Positions 17,886 to 26,763 of a stretch of 64,000 nucleotides of DNA are shown in pieces. Source of the DNA: Verrucomicrobiales bacterium. Lineage in GTDB: Bacteria > Verrucomicrobiota > Verrucomicrobiia > Limisphaerales > J093. The position numbers were made by a program, and so were the translations under genes. Numbering within the stretch: position 1 is the first letter of the stretch; every line of letters begins with the position of its first letter. The DNA is taken from positions 62,001 to 126,000 of the forward strand of contig JACKPW010000011.1 in assembly GCA_024233215.1 (NCBI GenBank), in the 5' to 3' direction. The notes under the pieces were generated by a model. That model searched no databases. It was not told the origin of the DNA and worked only from the letters and a program-made list of their open reading frames with translations.

Positions 17886-19283
17886 ATGAAAGTCCCCCGT
17901 CACCCATTGCTCCTGCTCACCCTCGGCTGGATGGCGCTGTTTCCGGCCGGTCTCGCGGCCGCCGACACCCCCTCGAATCCCAACTTCATCGCCACACCCG
18001 CCGCGTTGAAGGAGCGCATCGCCACGGAACTGCACGTTACCCAGCCCGACTACGTGGTGTTTGTCCCGACCGTAACGGCTGCCGGCGTCAACGACACCGG
18101 CAACGAGCACTTCCTCGTATTCGATGGGCCGGACGGTTCGTTGATGGCGGTCTGGACGCAGAGTTCCGCGGAGTCGCAACCGGACCAGCACATTGCCTTC
18201 TCCCGCAGCCCGGACGAGGGCCGGACGTGGTCGGCACCCCGCATCATTGCAGGACCGAAGAAGCCGGGGGACGGCCATATGGCGAGCTGGGGTTATCCGC
18301 TGGTGAGCCGGTCGGGGCGGATCTACGTGCTCTACTCCCAGCACATCGGAAAGCACGACACGTTCTTTCATCACACGGGGTGGTTGCACGGCATCCACAG
18401 TGACGACAACGGGGAGACCTGGTCGGAGCCGCAGAACGTGCCGGTGGCCCGCAGCGAACGTGACAACCCGGACCCCGCGATGCCGCCGAACATGCTCTGC
18501 TGGCAAAAGCCGTTGCGGCTGGGCAGGGACGGCCGGTATCTCGCCGGCTTCACGCGCTGGACCAGTTTCGCGGTGACCCAGAACCCCACCCGTTCGTGGA
18601 TCTCCGCCGATGCCCGGGTGGAGTTCATGCGGTTTGAGAACGTGGACGACAACCCGGAGGTGGAGGATTTGCGCATCGGCTGGTTCGCCTCCAACGACGA
18701 GGCGCTGGCCGTCCCGTTTCCCGGTCACCCGGAGGTGAGCGCGTGTCAGGAGCCGTCGATCGTGAAGCTGCCGGATGGACGGCTCTTCTGCGTCATGCGA
18801 ACGGCCGCGGGCAGTCCGTTCTGGAGCGTGAGCGCCGATCAGGGGGAAACCTGGACCCAACCGCGCCGCCTGTTGCGCCGGGACGGGGGAGCACCGCTGC
18901 AACATCCGCTGTCCCCGTGCCCGATGTACGATGCCGGCGGCAACACGGCCGGGAGCGGACGCTACGTGCTGTTCATTCACAACCACGACGGTCACTACCA
19001 GGGCTACGGCCCGACGGACACGGGATTCCACCGCCGGCCGGTCCATCTGGTCCGAGGCCATTTTGAGCCTGGCGCGGAGCAACCGGTCTGGTTCGATGAA
19101 CCGGAGTTCTTCATGGACCATCAGGGCGTGAGCCTGGGCAAACCGGGCACCAGCGGACGCCTGGACCTCGCGCTCTACGCGAGTTTCACGGTGCGTGAGG
19201 GTCGGCCCGTGCTCTGGTATCCCGATCGCAAGTTCTTCCTGCTCGGGCGCAAGATCCGGTTCGGGGAGAAGGAGGCGCCTTGA
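17886..19283 (+). CDS. Secreted sialidase-like (BNR/Asp-box) protein
   Basis: The 465-residue protein starts at MKVPRHPLLLLTLGWMALF, a clear signal peptide. Three Asp-box repeats are present: SPDEGRTWSAPR, SDDNGETWSEPQ and SADQGETWTQPR. These mark a six-bladed beta-propeller of the sialidase superfamily. QEPSIVKLPDG and RSWISADARV also fit. Many verrucomicrobial members are uncharacterised exo-glycosidases, so true sialidase activity is not proven. The start at 17886 is chosen for the signal peptide; an in-frame ATG at 17772 adds a non-secretory leader. It lies downstream of a sulfatase. Confidence 0.78.
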   Translation: MKVPRHPLLLLTLGWMALFPAGLAAADTPSNPNFIATPAALKERIATELHVTQPDYVVFVPTVTAAGVNDTGNEHFLVFDGPDGSLMAVWTQSSAESQPDQHIAFSRSPDEGRTWSAPRIIAGPKKPGDGHMASWGYPLVSRSGRIYVLYSQHIGKHDTFFHHTGWLHGIHSDDNGETWSEPQNVPVARSERDNPDPAMPPNMLCWQKPLRLGRDGRYLAGFTRWTSFAVTQNPTRSWISADARVEFMRFENVDDNPEVEDLRIGWFASNDEALAVPFPGHPEVSACQEPSIVKLPDGRLFCVMRTAAGSPFWSVSADQGETWTQPRRLLRRDGGAPLQHPLSPCPMYDAGGNTAGSGRYVLFIHNHDGHYQGYGPTDTGFHRRPVHLVRGHFEPGAEQPVWFDEPEFFMDHQGVSLGKPGTSGRLDLALYASFTVREGRPVLWYPDRKFFLLGRKIRFGEKEAP

Positions 19284-19333
19284 CCCGCTCGAGGTGGGTT
19301 TGTAGGTTGCGGGCACAAGGTCAGGTTCAGCCC

Positions 19334-19666
19334 ATGTCAGAGACAGAAGTCATCGTTCGCCTGATGCTGGTCACGTTGCTGGGGACGTATCTCGTCCGGA
19401 AACACTGGCAGCGGGAGCGGCAACAGTCACTGGCCGACCGTATCGCCCCCGACCCGGCGGACTGGGACGGCACCGCCTTCGACGCCCGGGCCTTGCGGGA
19501 GGCCATGGCAGGGTCTCCGGTGGACCTGCTCGAGTCGGCCAGATCGCGAAGCCGCCATGACTTCCGCCACGAGGAGAGGGTCGATGCGGCCAGAAGCCGG
19601 ATGCTCGGACTGGGCTGGTTCCGTCACCGGCATCCCGAGGAAGCCGACGAAGCGAAGGCCGCCTGA
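19334..19666 (+). CDS. Small membrane-anchored protein of unknown function
   Basis: The 110 residues start at MSETEVIVRLMLVTLLGTYL. This gives one weak N-terminal membrane segment followed by a charged, Arg/Asp-rich soluble part. No family is recognised. It sits 50 bp after the sialidase-like gene and 40 bp before the Uma2 gene on the same strand. Confidence 0.5.
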   Translation: MSETEVIVRLMLVTLLGTYLVRKHWQRERQQSLADRIAPDPADWDGTAFDARALREAMAGSPVDLLESARSRSRHDFRHEERVDAARSRMLGLGWFRHRHPEEADEAKAA

Positions 19667-19706
19667 CGGGCTTGCGCCGGTCCTCGGCCTGCGTCAGATT
19701 GCCGCG

Positions 19707-20267
19707 GTGAACACGGCAGGCGTCTCAATGGACCACGTCCCGGTTGAGGAGTATCTCGCCGCCGAGGAGCAGAGTGACATCCGCCACGAGTATCTCGGCG
19801 GCGTGATTCACGCCATGTCGGGCGCCACGCGCCGGCACAACGGGGTCGCCCTGAATCTCGCCCTCGCGCTCCGCCAGCATTTGCCGGGAGGCCATTGCCG
19901 GGTCTACATGAGTGATGTGCGGGTGAATCTCGCCTGGCAGGAGGGCCAGTACTTCTATTACCCGGACCTGGTGGTCACCTGCGAACCGGGGGACAACCAC
20001 CCGCAGTTAGTGCGACACCCGGTGCTGTTGATCGAGGTGCTGTCCGACAGCACCCGCCGGGTGGACCAGCGCGAAAAGCTGTTCGCTTACCGCACGATTG
20101 AATCGTTGCAGGAATACGTGCTGGTGGAACCGGAGCGCCCGGACATCACGATCTTTCGGCGCGCGGCGGATTGGGCGGGCGTGAAGTGCGCGGGCGAGGA
20201 AGCGGTGGTTTCCCTGACCAGCGTGGGACTGGAACTGCCGCTGGCCCGCGTCTACGAGGGAGCGTAG
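19707..20267 (+). CDS. Uma2-family (DUF820) putative PD-(D/E)xK endonuclease
   Basis: The 186-residue product has the Uma2 pattern: VEEYLAAEEQSDIRHEYLGG, MSGATRRHN, the nuclease-like core YYPDLVVTC and LLIEVLSDSTRRVDQREKLF, then LQEYVLVE. The proposed catalytic residues (Asp of PDLVV, Glu of IEVLS, Lys of EKL) are present. The GTG at 19707 gives an N terminus (MNTAGVSMDHVPVEEYL) typical of the family; the ATG at 19728 is the alternative. The family is widespread and expanded in cyanobacteria and Verrucomicrobiota, and its role is not established. Confidence 0.8.
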   Translation: MNTAGVSMDHVPVEEYLAAEEQSDIRHEYLGGVIHAMSGATRRHNGVALNLALALRQHLPGGHCRVYMSDVRVNLAWQEGQYFYYPDLVVTCEPGDNHPQLVRHPVLLIEVLSDSTRRVDQREKLFAYRTIESLQEYVLVEPERPDITIFRRAADWAGVKCAGEEAVVSLTSVGLELPLARVYEGA

Positions 20268-20333
20268 GGGGCGGGGCGTCCGCGGGCCTTCGGCGAACGC
20301 TGGTTGCCCCCACTCCCCGTAGGGTCCTTGTGG

Positions 20334-21161
20334 TCAGACCAGGCTCTTGAGGTGTTTGATGGAGCGTTCGGCCTGTTCCACGGTGCCGCATTCGACGGAC
20401 AGAACGATGTCCTGTTTCGCCTGCTTGCGGACAATGTCGATGACCTTCTTCCAATCGACGACCCCATCGCCACAGGCGCAACCCACCGGCGTGCCGGTGA
20501 CCTTGCCCCGTTCAGCCTCGCCATGTTCGACGGAAATGTCCTTGGCGTGCAGGTGCACCAGGCGCTTCACCACGCGGCGCAGCCACTTGATCGGGTCCTC
20601 GCCGCAGAGGAAGGCGTTTCCGGTGTCGTAGTTGATCCCGACCGCCTTGCTCTTCACGAGCTTGTGGATGCGGTCCAACCCGTCCGGTGTCCGGCTGTAC
20701 TGCTGGTGGCATTCAAGCCCGATCCGGATGCCGCGCGCCTCCGCGACCTTCGCCGCTTCCATGATCGTGTAGCGCATCAGCACGAAATCCTCGGCCTCGG
20801 TGGTCCACGGCTGCTTGGGCCCCTCGTCGGTGTTCACGACGGGCGCCCCGCATTCGGCGGCGAACCGGACGGCCTGTTTGAGGTACTCGACGCCGATCTC
20901 CGGCTTGGTGAGGGGAGTATGGGCGGACAGGCCCGACAGCTTCACGCCGGCCTTTTCGCAGGCGCGTTTCAGGCGGAACGGGTCGTCCAGCATGGACACG
21001 CTGTGGAAGTACCCCGCCTCGCTGAGCAGTTCGCGGCCCCAATGGACCATGGGCTCGACGTGGGTGTAACCCAGTTTCGCCGCCGTTTGCACGCCCCACT
21101 CGAAGTTTTTGTCAGCGTGACGGACGAACTCCAGATTGATACCGAAATAGACGTTGGCCAT
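20334..21161 (-). CDS. Sugar phosphate isomerase/epimerase-like TIM-barrel protein
   Basis: The 275 residues form an AP-endonuclease-2/xylose-isomerase-like TIM barrel. Metal-site segments are visible: PVVNTDEG, IGLECHQQYS, GINYDTGNAF, LVHLHAKDIS and the closing LSVECGTVEQ. Family members isomerise or epimerise keto-sugars or inositol derivatives with a divalent metal. The substrate is not evident. No signal peptide is present, so it should be cytoplasmic. It is convergent with Uma2 and divergent from the large secreted protein. Confidence 0.82.
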   Translation of the reverse strand: MANVYFGINLEFVRHADKNFEWGVQTAAKLGYTHVEPMVHWGRELLSEAGYFHSVSMLDDPFRLKRACEKAGVKLSGLSAHTPLTKPEIGVEYLKQAVRFAAECGAPVVNTDEGPKQPWTTEAEDFVLMRYTIMEAAKVAEARGIRIGLECHQQYSRTPDGLDRIHKLVKSKAVGINYDTGNAFLCGEDPIKWLRRVVKRLVHLHAKDISVEHGEAERGKVTGTPVGCACGDGVVDWKKVIDIVRKQAKQDIVLSVECGTVEQAERSIKHLKSLV

Positions 21162-21392
21162 AGGTATGAGCTTGTTGTTTCCACGACTCTAGGGACTCGG
21201 CAGGACGCCGTCAATCTGACGGTCAACGCTCCTTGTGGGGAAGGTCGGATGACCGGGCGATGCGAAGAGCGAATGCGACGCAGGCCGGGCACCCTTCTTC
21301 CACTTCTCTGCAGGGCCTCTTTTCGGATTGCTGCGCGGGCGGCTTCGGACCATGCTGGGTCGAACTCACCTGAGCAACACACATCCTGTCCA

Positions 21393-24362
21393 ATGAACTC
21401 TCCTCGATGGTTTTCCCTTGGATTCTCCCGTGGTTCCTCTGTGCAGCCGGCCGGACCTCCGCGGCCATACTGGCGGTCCCGGCTGTTGCTTGCGGGCAGT
21501 CTCCTCCTGGCCGGCCCCGGCCGGGGGGCAAACATCGCCCCGCTGGGCTCCGCCATTCTCGGAGTCAACGCCGCCATCGACACAACTCCCGGCACCCCGC
21601 ACGTCAACGCCGGGGTCCTGGCCAACCTCAACGACGGCAACCTGAACACCCGGGCCGACACCTGGTATGCCGACGTCGTGGACGGCTACAGCTATGTCGG
21701 GGTGCTTTGGCGAAGCCCGCGTTTCGATGAGATCGACCAGCTCACCTTGCGGCTGGCCACCTTCTCCGACGGCGGGTGGTTTGGGTATTCCTGGGTCAGC
21801 CCGGGCCCCGGGGAAACCCTGACCGCCTTCGACGTGGTGGAGCCCACCCTCCAGGTGACGACCGACGGTGGGGCCACCTGGGTCACGGTCGGTCACTCCT
21901 CCGATTACCTGACGGTGATGGATGGGCATGGCATTGGCGGCGGGGCCAATCCGAATCCCACCGCCGCCACCGCTGTGTTCACCCTCACCACCCCGGCTTC
22001 ACAAATCGACGGCATCCGGATCATCGGCGAGAACGGGGGGGCGGCCGGGCTGGATGCAAACGGCTTTCTGGGGGTGTTCGAGCTGATGGTGAACGCGGAA
22101 CCTGGTCCGGACACCGATGTCGACGGCCTGCCGGATGCCTGGGAAACCCGCTACGGGTTGATCGTGGGGGTAAACGACGCGGGCGGCGATGGCGACGGGG
22201 ATTTGCTCATCAACCGCGATGAGTTCGCCGAAGGCACCAATCCGGGTGCCCCCGACACGGACGGTGACGGACTCCAGGACGGGGCGGAGATTGCGGACCA
22301 CGGGAGCGACCCGCTGTTGGCGGACACCGACGCGGACGGCCTGGAGGACGGGCCGGAGGTGAACACCTATGGGACCGATCCCACGGACCCGGACTCGGAC
22401 AACGACGGTTTGAGCGACGGCGACGAGGTCAACGTGTATGCGTCCAATCCGTTGAGCCGCGACACGGACGCGGACACCTTCGTGGACGGCCTGGAGGTGG
22501 CGCAGGGAACGGATCCAAGCAACCCCGCCAGTTACCCGAGCAACGCCTCCCTGACCGCAACGGGAATACTGGGGGTGAACGACGCGGTGGATGCGGATGC
22601 CGGCACACCCCGCTTTCATTCCGGGGTGGCGGGTGCCCTGAATGACACGGACTTGAACACCCGGGTCGACAACTGGTTCGGGGATGGCGCCACGGATCTG
22701 GGGCAGAAGTTCAGTTACGTCGGAATGCTCTGGCCCGCCCCGCTGCCGACCTATGTGAAGAGCCTCACGTTGACCCTGGCCACCTTCACCGACGGCGGTT
22801 GGTTCGGCTTCAGCGGCTCCGGTCCGGGCGTGGGTGGCACCCTGTCGCAGTGGGTGGACCTGCTCGAACCCACGATCCAAGTCTCGACGGACGCCGGCGC
22901 CACCTGGACCACGGTGGCCCATACCTCGGACTATCTCGCCGCCCTGGACGGCCACGGCATCGGCGGCGGCAGCAACCCCAATCCCACCAGTGTGACGTCC
23001 ACCTTTACCCTGGATACACCGGTGGCCGGGGTCACCGGGGTGCGGATCATCGGCGAAAACGGCGGCCTGGCCGGCCCGGACGCCAACGGATTCATCGGCG
23101 TGTTCGAACTTGAAGTCACCGCCGGACTCGCCAACGACACCGACAACGATGGAATGGATGATGCCTGGGAAACCGCGCACCACCTGGTGGTGGGCGTCAA
23201 TGACGCGGAAGACGACGGCGACAAGGACGGATTGTCCAACATCCGCGAGTTCGCCGCAAACACCGATCCCGAAAAGCCCGACACCGATGGCGATGGATTG
23301 ACGGATGGCAATGAAGTGATCGTCCATGGCACCAGCCCCGTCCTGGCGGACACCGATGGGGACCTGCTGTCCGACGGTGACGAAGTGGAGGAGTACGGAA
23401 CGGATCCTCTTCTGCGGGACATGGATGGCGATGGCCTGAACGACGGTGAGGAGGTGCTCACGTACGGTTGCGATCCCACCAAGGTGGATACGGACGGCGA
23501 CGAGTTCCCCGACGGCCTGGAAGTGGCCGCAGGGACCGATCCCACCTCCCGGTCCAGTTCGCCGACGAATGTTGCCCTCCTGGGTACGGGCATCATCGGC
23601 ACGCGCGTCCAGGTGGACACCGGCGATGTCACCCCCTGGGCCAACTCGGGGGGGGTGGCCAATATCAACGACGCCGACCTCACGACCCGCGTGGACACCT
23701 ACAACGGCGCCGGCACGGACACCGCGAGCTACGTGGGCATCCTCTGGGAGCAACCGCTCACCCGCAAGGTGGCCCGGCTGGAACTGAGCCTGGCGATCTT
23801 CTTCGACGGCGGCTGGTTCGGAGTGAACGGTGTGGGTCCGGGTTCCGGCGGTGCGTTGGCGGCGGCCAATCACCTGATTGCGCCGACCCTCGAGGCAACC
23901 TCCGATGGCGGGGCCACCTGGTTTTCCGTGGCGTGCACGACGGATTACCTCGCTGCCCTGGACAGTCATCCCCTGCCGGCCGTGGACTTCGGAGCGCCCA
24001 CCACCGCCACGGCGGGTTTCGAACTGAATGAACCGCTGGCCGGCATCGACGGCATCCGCTTGATCGGTTCCGAGGGTGGTACAGCCAGCGGGGGGTTCCT
24101 CGGAGTGTTCGAACTCAGCGTTCACGCCGAACCCGTGAGCGTGGCTGAGCCGGTGGGCCTGCTGAATGCCGGGATCTCCGGCGGCCAATTCCGGTTCGAG
24201 TTCGATTCCCTCGCCGGCAGTGCCCACAGGGTCCAGTTCACGGGAGCGCTCAGCGGGGGAATCTGGCAGACCCTGGAGACCCGGACCGGCGACGGGACAC
24301 GCCAAACCGTGACCGACACCGCCGGGGAACCCGCGCGGTTCTATCGGGTGACGACGGAATAG
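21393..24362 (+). CDS. Large secreted protein: three beta-sandwich-like repeats joined by thrombospondin type-3 calcium stalks
   Basis: The 989-residue product starts at MNSPRWFSLG with a long signal region to about 46. Three homologous blocks of about 190 residues (about 47-238, 383-575, 727-913) share ILGVNAAIDT/ILGVNDAVDA, the phrase FSDGGWFG/FTDGGWFG, TSDYLAALDGHGIGGG and RIIGENGG. They look like jelly-roll, possibly carbohydrate-binding, domains. Between them lie two stalks with repeated DTDGDGLxDGxE calcium-binding motifs. The last 60-70 residues end in PARFYRVTTE, a module shared with other secreted proteins here. The function is probably adhesion or surface structure. The frame is open upstream to 20304, but that part is antisense to another gene. 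Confidence 0.8.
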   Translation: MNSPRWFSLGFSRGSSVQPAGPPRPYWRSRLLLAGSLLLAGPGRGANIAPLGSAILGVNAAIDTTPGTPHVNAGVLANLNDGNLNTRADTWYADVVDGYSYVGVLWRSPRFDEIDQLTLRLATFSDGGWFGYSWVSPGPGETLTAFDVVEPTLQVTTDGGATWVTVGHSSDYLTVMDGHGIGGGANPNPTAATAVFTLTTPASQIDGIRIIGENGGAAGLDANGFLGVFELMVNAEPGPDTDVDGLPDAWETRYGLIVGVNDAGGDGDGDLLINRDEFAEGTNPGAPDTDGDGLQDGAEIADHGSDPLLADTDADGLEDGPEVNTYGTDPTDPDSDNDGLSDGDEVNVYASNPLSRDTDADTFVDGLEVAQGTDPSNPASYPSNASLTATGILGVNDAVDADAGTPRFHSGVAGALNDTDLNTRVDNWFGDGATDLGQKFSYVGMLWPAPLPTYVKSLTLTLATFTDGGWFGFSGSGPGVGGTLSQWVDLLEPTIQVSTDAGATWTTVAHTSDYLAALDGHGIGGGSNPNPTSVTSTFTLDTPVAGVTGVRIIGENGGLAGPDANGFIGVFELEVTAGLANDTDNDGMDDAWETAHHLVVGVNDAEDDGDKDGLSNIREFAANTDPEKPDTDGDGLTDGNEVIVHGTSPVLADTDGDLLSDGDEVEEYGTDPLLRDMDGDGLNDGEEVLTYGCDPTKVDTDGDEFPDGLEVAAGTDPTSRSSSPTNVALLGTGIIGTRVQVDTGDVTPWANSGGVANINDADLTTRVDTYNGAGTDTASYVGILWEQPLTRKVARLELSLAIFFDGGWFGVNGVGPGSGGALAAANHLIAPTLEATSDGGATWFSVACTTDYLAALDSHPLPAVDFGAPTTATAGFELNEPLAGIDGIRLIGSEGGTASGGFLGVFELSVHAEPVSVAEPVGLLNAGISGGQFRFEFDSLAGSAHRVQFTGALSGGIWQTLETRTGDGTRQTVTDTAGEPARFYRVTTE

Positions 24363-24391
24363 ACGGCGGACGATTCGGGCCGCACGGCCCG

Positions 24392-24433
24392 TCACAGACG
24401 ATTGTCACAGACGATTGTCACGGCGATTTGACA
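24392..24433 (+). promoter_or_regulatory. Tandem 13-bp repeats next to a -35-like TTGACA upstream of the HMA protein
   Basis: TCACAGACGATTG occurs twice head to tail (24392-24404, 24405-24417). A degenerate third copy (24418-24430) runs directly into TTGACA at 24428-24433. A weak -10 (GATTCT) lies 17 bp further on. The layout suggests a regulator binding array just upstream of the promoter of the Cys-rich HMA gene (ATG 24579). Metal-responsive control would fit the product but is inference. Confidence 0.35.
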
Positions 24434-24578
24434 GTCAGCACGACTGATGAGATTCTTCAGCGTTTGCCGGCCGTTGCGACTGTTCGCGAGCGGGCTTGGC
24501 ATAAGAAAACCGACGAATAACTGTCATCGTTCCTGAAAGATTGAACATCGGACAGATTCGCAGATTCAAAGTGAGCGT

Positions 24579-25325
24579 ATGAACAAGACTCTGAAGATTG
24601 GAACCCTGCTGGCCGCCGTCGTCGCCCTGCCGCTGACGTTTCGGGCGGATGATACCAAGTCGAGCTGCCCCGCCTCCGGGGCGGCCTGCGCGATGAGCGC
24701 AGCCCAGGCCACCGCCGCGGGCACATGCCCGATGGCTGCGGCCATGACCTGTGCCGACCAGACCGCGTGCAAGGACAAGCAGGCCTGTGCGGACTGCGAG
24801 GGCAAGGAAGGTTCCTGCTGCGCTGAGAAGCCCGATTGCGACGGCAAGTGCTCCGAAGGCGGCGAGTGCTGCCAGGACAAGGTCGCGGCGGCGGTGAAGG
24901 CGGACGCCGGATTGATCAAGGTGACCTACCAGGTGGACGGCCTCGCGTGCTCGGCGTGCGACACGAAACTCACCAAGGTGCTCGGCAGCCTCGACGGAGT
25001 GAAGGCACCCGAGGTGTGTCACGTGGCCAAGACCGCGAAGCTTGCCTACGACCCGAAAAAGGTGAAGGAGGCGAAGCTGGTGGCCGCGATCGAGAAGGCG
25101 GGGTATCTGGTGAAGAGCGAGACCATCCAGGTCTCCGTCGAAGGCATGACCTGCGCAGGTTGCTCCTCGAAGGTAAGCACCGCGGTGGCCGCCGTGAAGG
25201 GCGTGAAGGAGCAGAAGGTCTGCCATGAAAGCAAGACCGCGGTGGTGACTTTTGACCCGAAAACCGTCAGCCGGGACAAGGTGCTGGCGGCTATCGATCA
25301 GACCGGTTTCAAGGTGGTTCGTTAG
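24579..25325 (+). CDS. Exported Cys-rich protein with two heavy-metal-associated (HMA) domains
   Basis: The 248-residue protein has a signal peptide (MNKTLKIGTLLAAVVALPL). A segment of about 70 residues (30-100) follows with 13 cysteines, several as CC or CxxC pairs, reminiscent of metallothionein. Two HMA domains come next: one with GLACSACDTK (about 113-178) and one with GMTCAGCSSK (about 180-248). Each CxxC can bind Cu(I) or similar soft metals. No ATPase domain is attached, so it is likely a periplasmic metal carrier or sponge. A strong terminator follows 30 bp after the stop. Confidence 0.8.
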   Translation: MNKTLKIGTLLAAVVALPLTFRADDTKSSCPASGAACAMSAAQATAAGTCPMAAAMTCADQTACKDKQACADCEGKEGSCCAEKPDCDGKCSEGGECCQDKVAAAVKADAGLIKVTYQVDGLACSACDTKLTKVLGSLDGVKAPEVCHVAKTAKLAYDPKKVKEAKLVAAIEKAGYLVKSETIQVSVEGMTCAGCSSKVSTAVAAVKGVKEQKVCHESKTAVVTFDPKTVSRDKVLAAIDQTGFKVVR

Positions 25326-25355
25326 GGGACGGCAAGTTCCCAGTGTGGATGGTGG

Positions 25356-25389
25356 CGCCGGAGCCGAAAGGCTCCGGCGTTTCCGTTTT
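25356..25389 (+). terminator. Rho-independent terminator after the HMA gene
   Basis: A perfect 10-bp stem, CGCCGGAGCC / GGCTCCGGCG (25356-25365 and 25370-25379), closes a GAAA tetraloop and is followed by TTTCCGTTTT. It lies 30 bp after the stop at 25325. The symmetrical stem could also serve the convergent nitrilase gene, whose stop is at 25434, although its T-tract faces the + strand. Confidence 0.85.
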
Positions 25390-25433
25390 GGCGCCGGGCG
25401 TTCGGACGCCGTCCCCTCGCTCCCGCCCCGGCC

Positions 25434-26666
25434 TCACCGCTTGTCAATCCACTGCACCCGGTAGAGGTCGTGGCGCCGGTCCTTGAGGTTCTGCACGGTG
25501 CCACTGTTGCGGGCCATGCGCAGGGTCTCCAACCGAAGATCCGCGAAGGCCACCATTTCGGCATTGGGCGTGGTGTCCGCCGCCACCCCGTCCCGCGCGA
25601 AGGGGAAGTCACACGGGGTCAGAATGCAGCTCTGGGCATATTGAATGTCCATGTTGGCCACCCGTGGCAGGTTGCCGCAGTTGCCGGCCATCACCACAAA
25701 ACACTGGTTTTCCACCGCCCGGGCCTGACAGGAGTAGCGGACCCGGAGATAGCTCTGGCGCTCATCGGTGCAGAAGGGAACGAAGAGAATTTGCGCCCCC
25801 TGATCCACCAGGTGCCGGCCCAGTTCCGGAAACTCCGAGTCGTAGCAGATCATCACGCCGATCGGACCGCAGTCGGTTTGGATGACCTCCAGGCGGTCCC
25901 CTCCGCGGATGTTCCACCAGTAGGCCTCGTTGGGCGTGGGATGGATCTTCGGCTGGCGGTGGACCGTGCCGTCCCGCAGAAACACGTAGGCCACGTTCTC
26001 CACACTTCCGCCCTCCATCAGGGTGGGATGCGAGCCACCGATGATGTTGACGTTGTACCGAATCGCCATCTCCCGCAGTGCGCTCTCAAACTCGGGCGTG
26101 TGGCGGGCCAGCGCCTCGATCGACTCCTTCGGTGTCAATTCCTGGTCCTCGATGGAAAGCAGCTGCAGCATGAACAATTCGGGAAACAGTGCGAAGTCTG
26201 CCTTGTAATCCGAGACCACATCCACGAAGTACTCGACAATGGTGAGAAACTCGGCGAACGAGGAAACCCGCCGCTGCATGTACTGGATGGCCGCCACCCG
26301 GACCGTGTCGGGCAAGCGGTTGCCATACTTCTTCGGCTGCGGTGACGGACCATCGTCCGCCACCTGCGGATTCCGCCAGATGAGGTGAATGGCATTCCCC
26401 ATCGACTCGTGGTCCGAGGGCAAATAGCCCGGCAAAACTCCGTGCACCTCAAACCCGTTGCGCAACTGGAAGCTGAGTACGGGATCACTGAACTTCTTCG
26501 CCAGCACCCCGGCCACATAGTCCTCGATTTCGGTGTAGCCCTGGATGCCGGCCGGGTTGTACACCCGGTCCGTCAGGGCCACGATACCGGCAATGTCCTC
26601 ATGGGTGGCGTTCCGGATGACAAGCGTCTCCTTGTTGTAGGGAAAAGAAGTCTGGGTCTTGCGCAT
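25434..26666 (-). CDS. Carbon-nitrogen hydrolase (nitrilase superfamily) with an internally deleted GNAT domain
   Basis: The 410-residue protein has a complete nitrilase domain (about 115-400). The catalytic Glu is in ALFPELFM, Lys in RQPKIHPTPNE and Cys in VMICYDSEFPE. Homologues of about 510-520 residues carry a full N-terminal GNAT acetyltransferase domain. Here only its first strand and helix (VIRNATHEDIAGIVAL) and its last part (PVLSFQLRNGFEVHGVLP) remain, joined in frame. Roughly 100 residues including the acetyl-CoA loop are missing. The enzyme probably hydrolyses an amide or nitrile in the cytoplasm without acetyltransfer. It is divergent from the ZntB-like gene. Confidence 0.85.
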   Translation of the reverse strand: MRKTQTSFPYNKETLVIRNATHEDIAGIVALTDRVYNPAGIQGYTEIEDYVAGVLAKKFSDPVLSFQLRNGFEVHGVLPGYLPSDHESMGNAIHLIWRNPQVADDGPSPQPKKYGNRLPDTVRVAAIQYMQRRVSSFAEFLTIVEYFVDVVSDYKADFALFPELFMLQLLSIEDQELTPKESIEALARHTPEFESALREMAIRYNVNIIGGSHPTLMEGGSVENVAYVFLRDGTVHRQPKIHPTPNEAYWWNIRGGDRLEVIQTDCGPIGVMICYDSEFPELGRHLVDQGAQILFVPFCTDERQSYLRVRYSCQARAVENQCFVVMAGNCGNLPRVANMDIQYAQSCILTPCDFPFARDGVAADTTPNAEMVAFADLRLETLRMARNSGTVQNLKDRRHDLYRVQWIDKR

Positions 26667-26763
26667 AAAGGTCGGTTTCGACGGAGACCAACCTATCAGG
26701 TTCCCTCGGACCGGTCAAAGCAACCGCGGGCCCGGCGCACTGAACAGCGGGCCGGGCCGACCA

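Noticed and set aside
20304..21392. Upstream extension of the 989-residue secreted protein
   Set aside because: The extension is antisense to the TIM-barrel isomerase gene, and a signal-peptide-like start lies at 21393.
21999..24395. 798-codon minus strand frame
   Set aside because: Antisense to the thrombospondin-3 protein; its length follows from the repetitive, stop-poor coding strand.
24392..24430. CRISPR-like tandem repeats
   Set aside because: The 13-bp units have no spacers between them and only two exact copies; they fit a regulatory array better. No CRISPR array was seen anywhere in the window.
25356..25389. Riboswitch or small RNA between the HMA and nitrilase genes
   Set aside because: A simple stem with a GAAA loop and T-rich tail is fully explained as a terminator.
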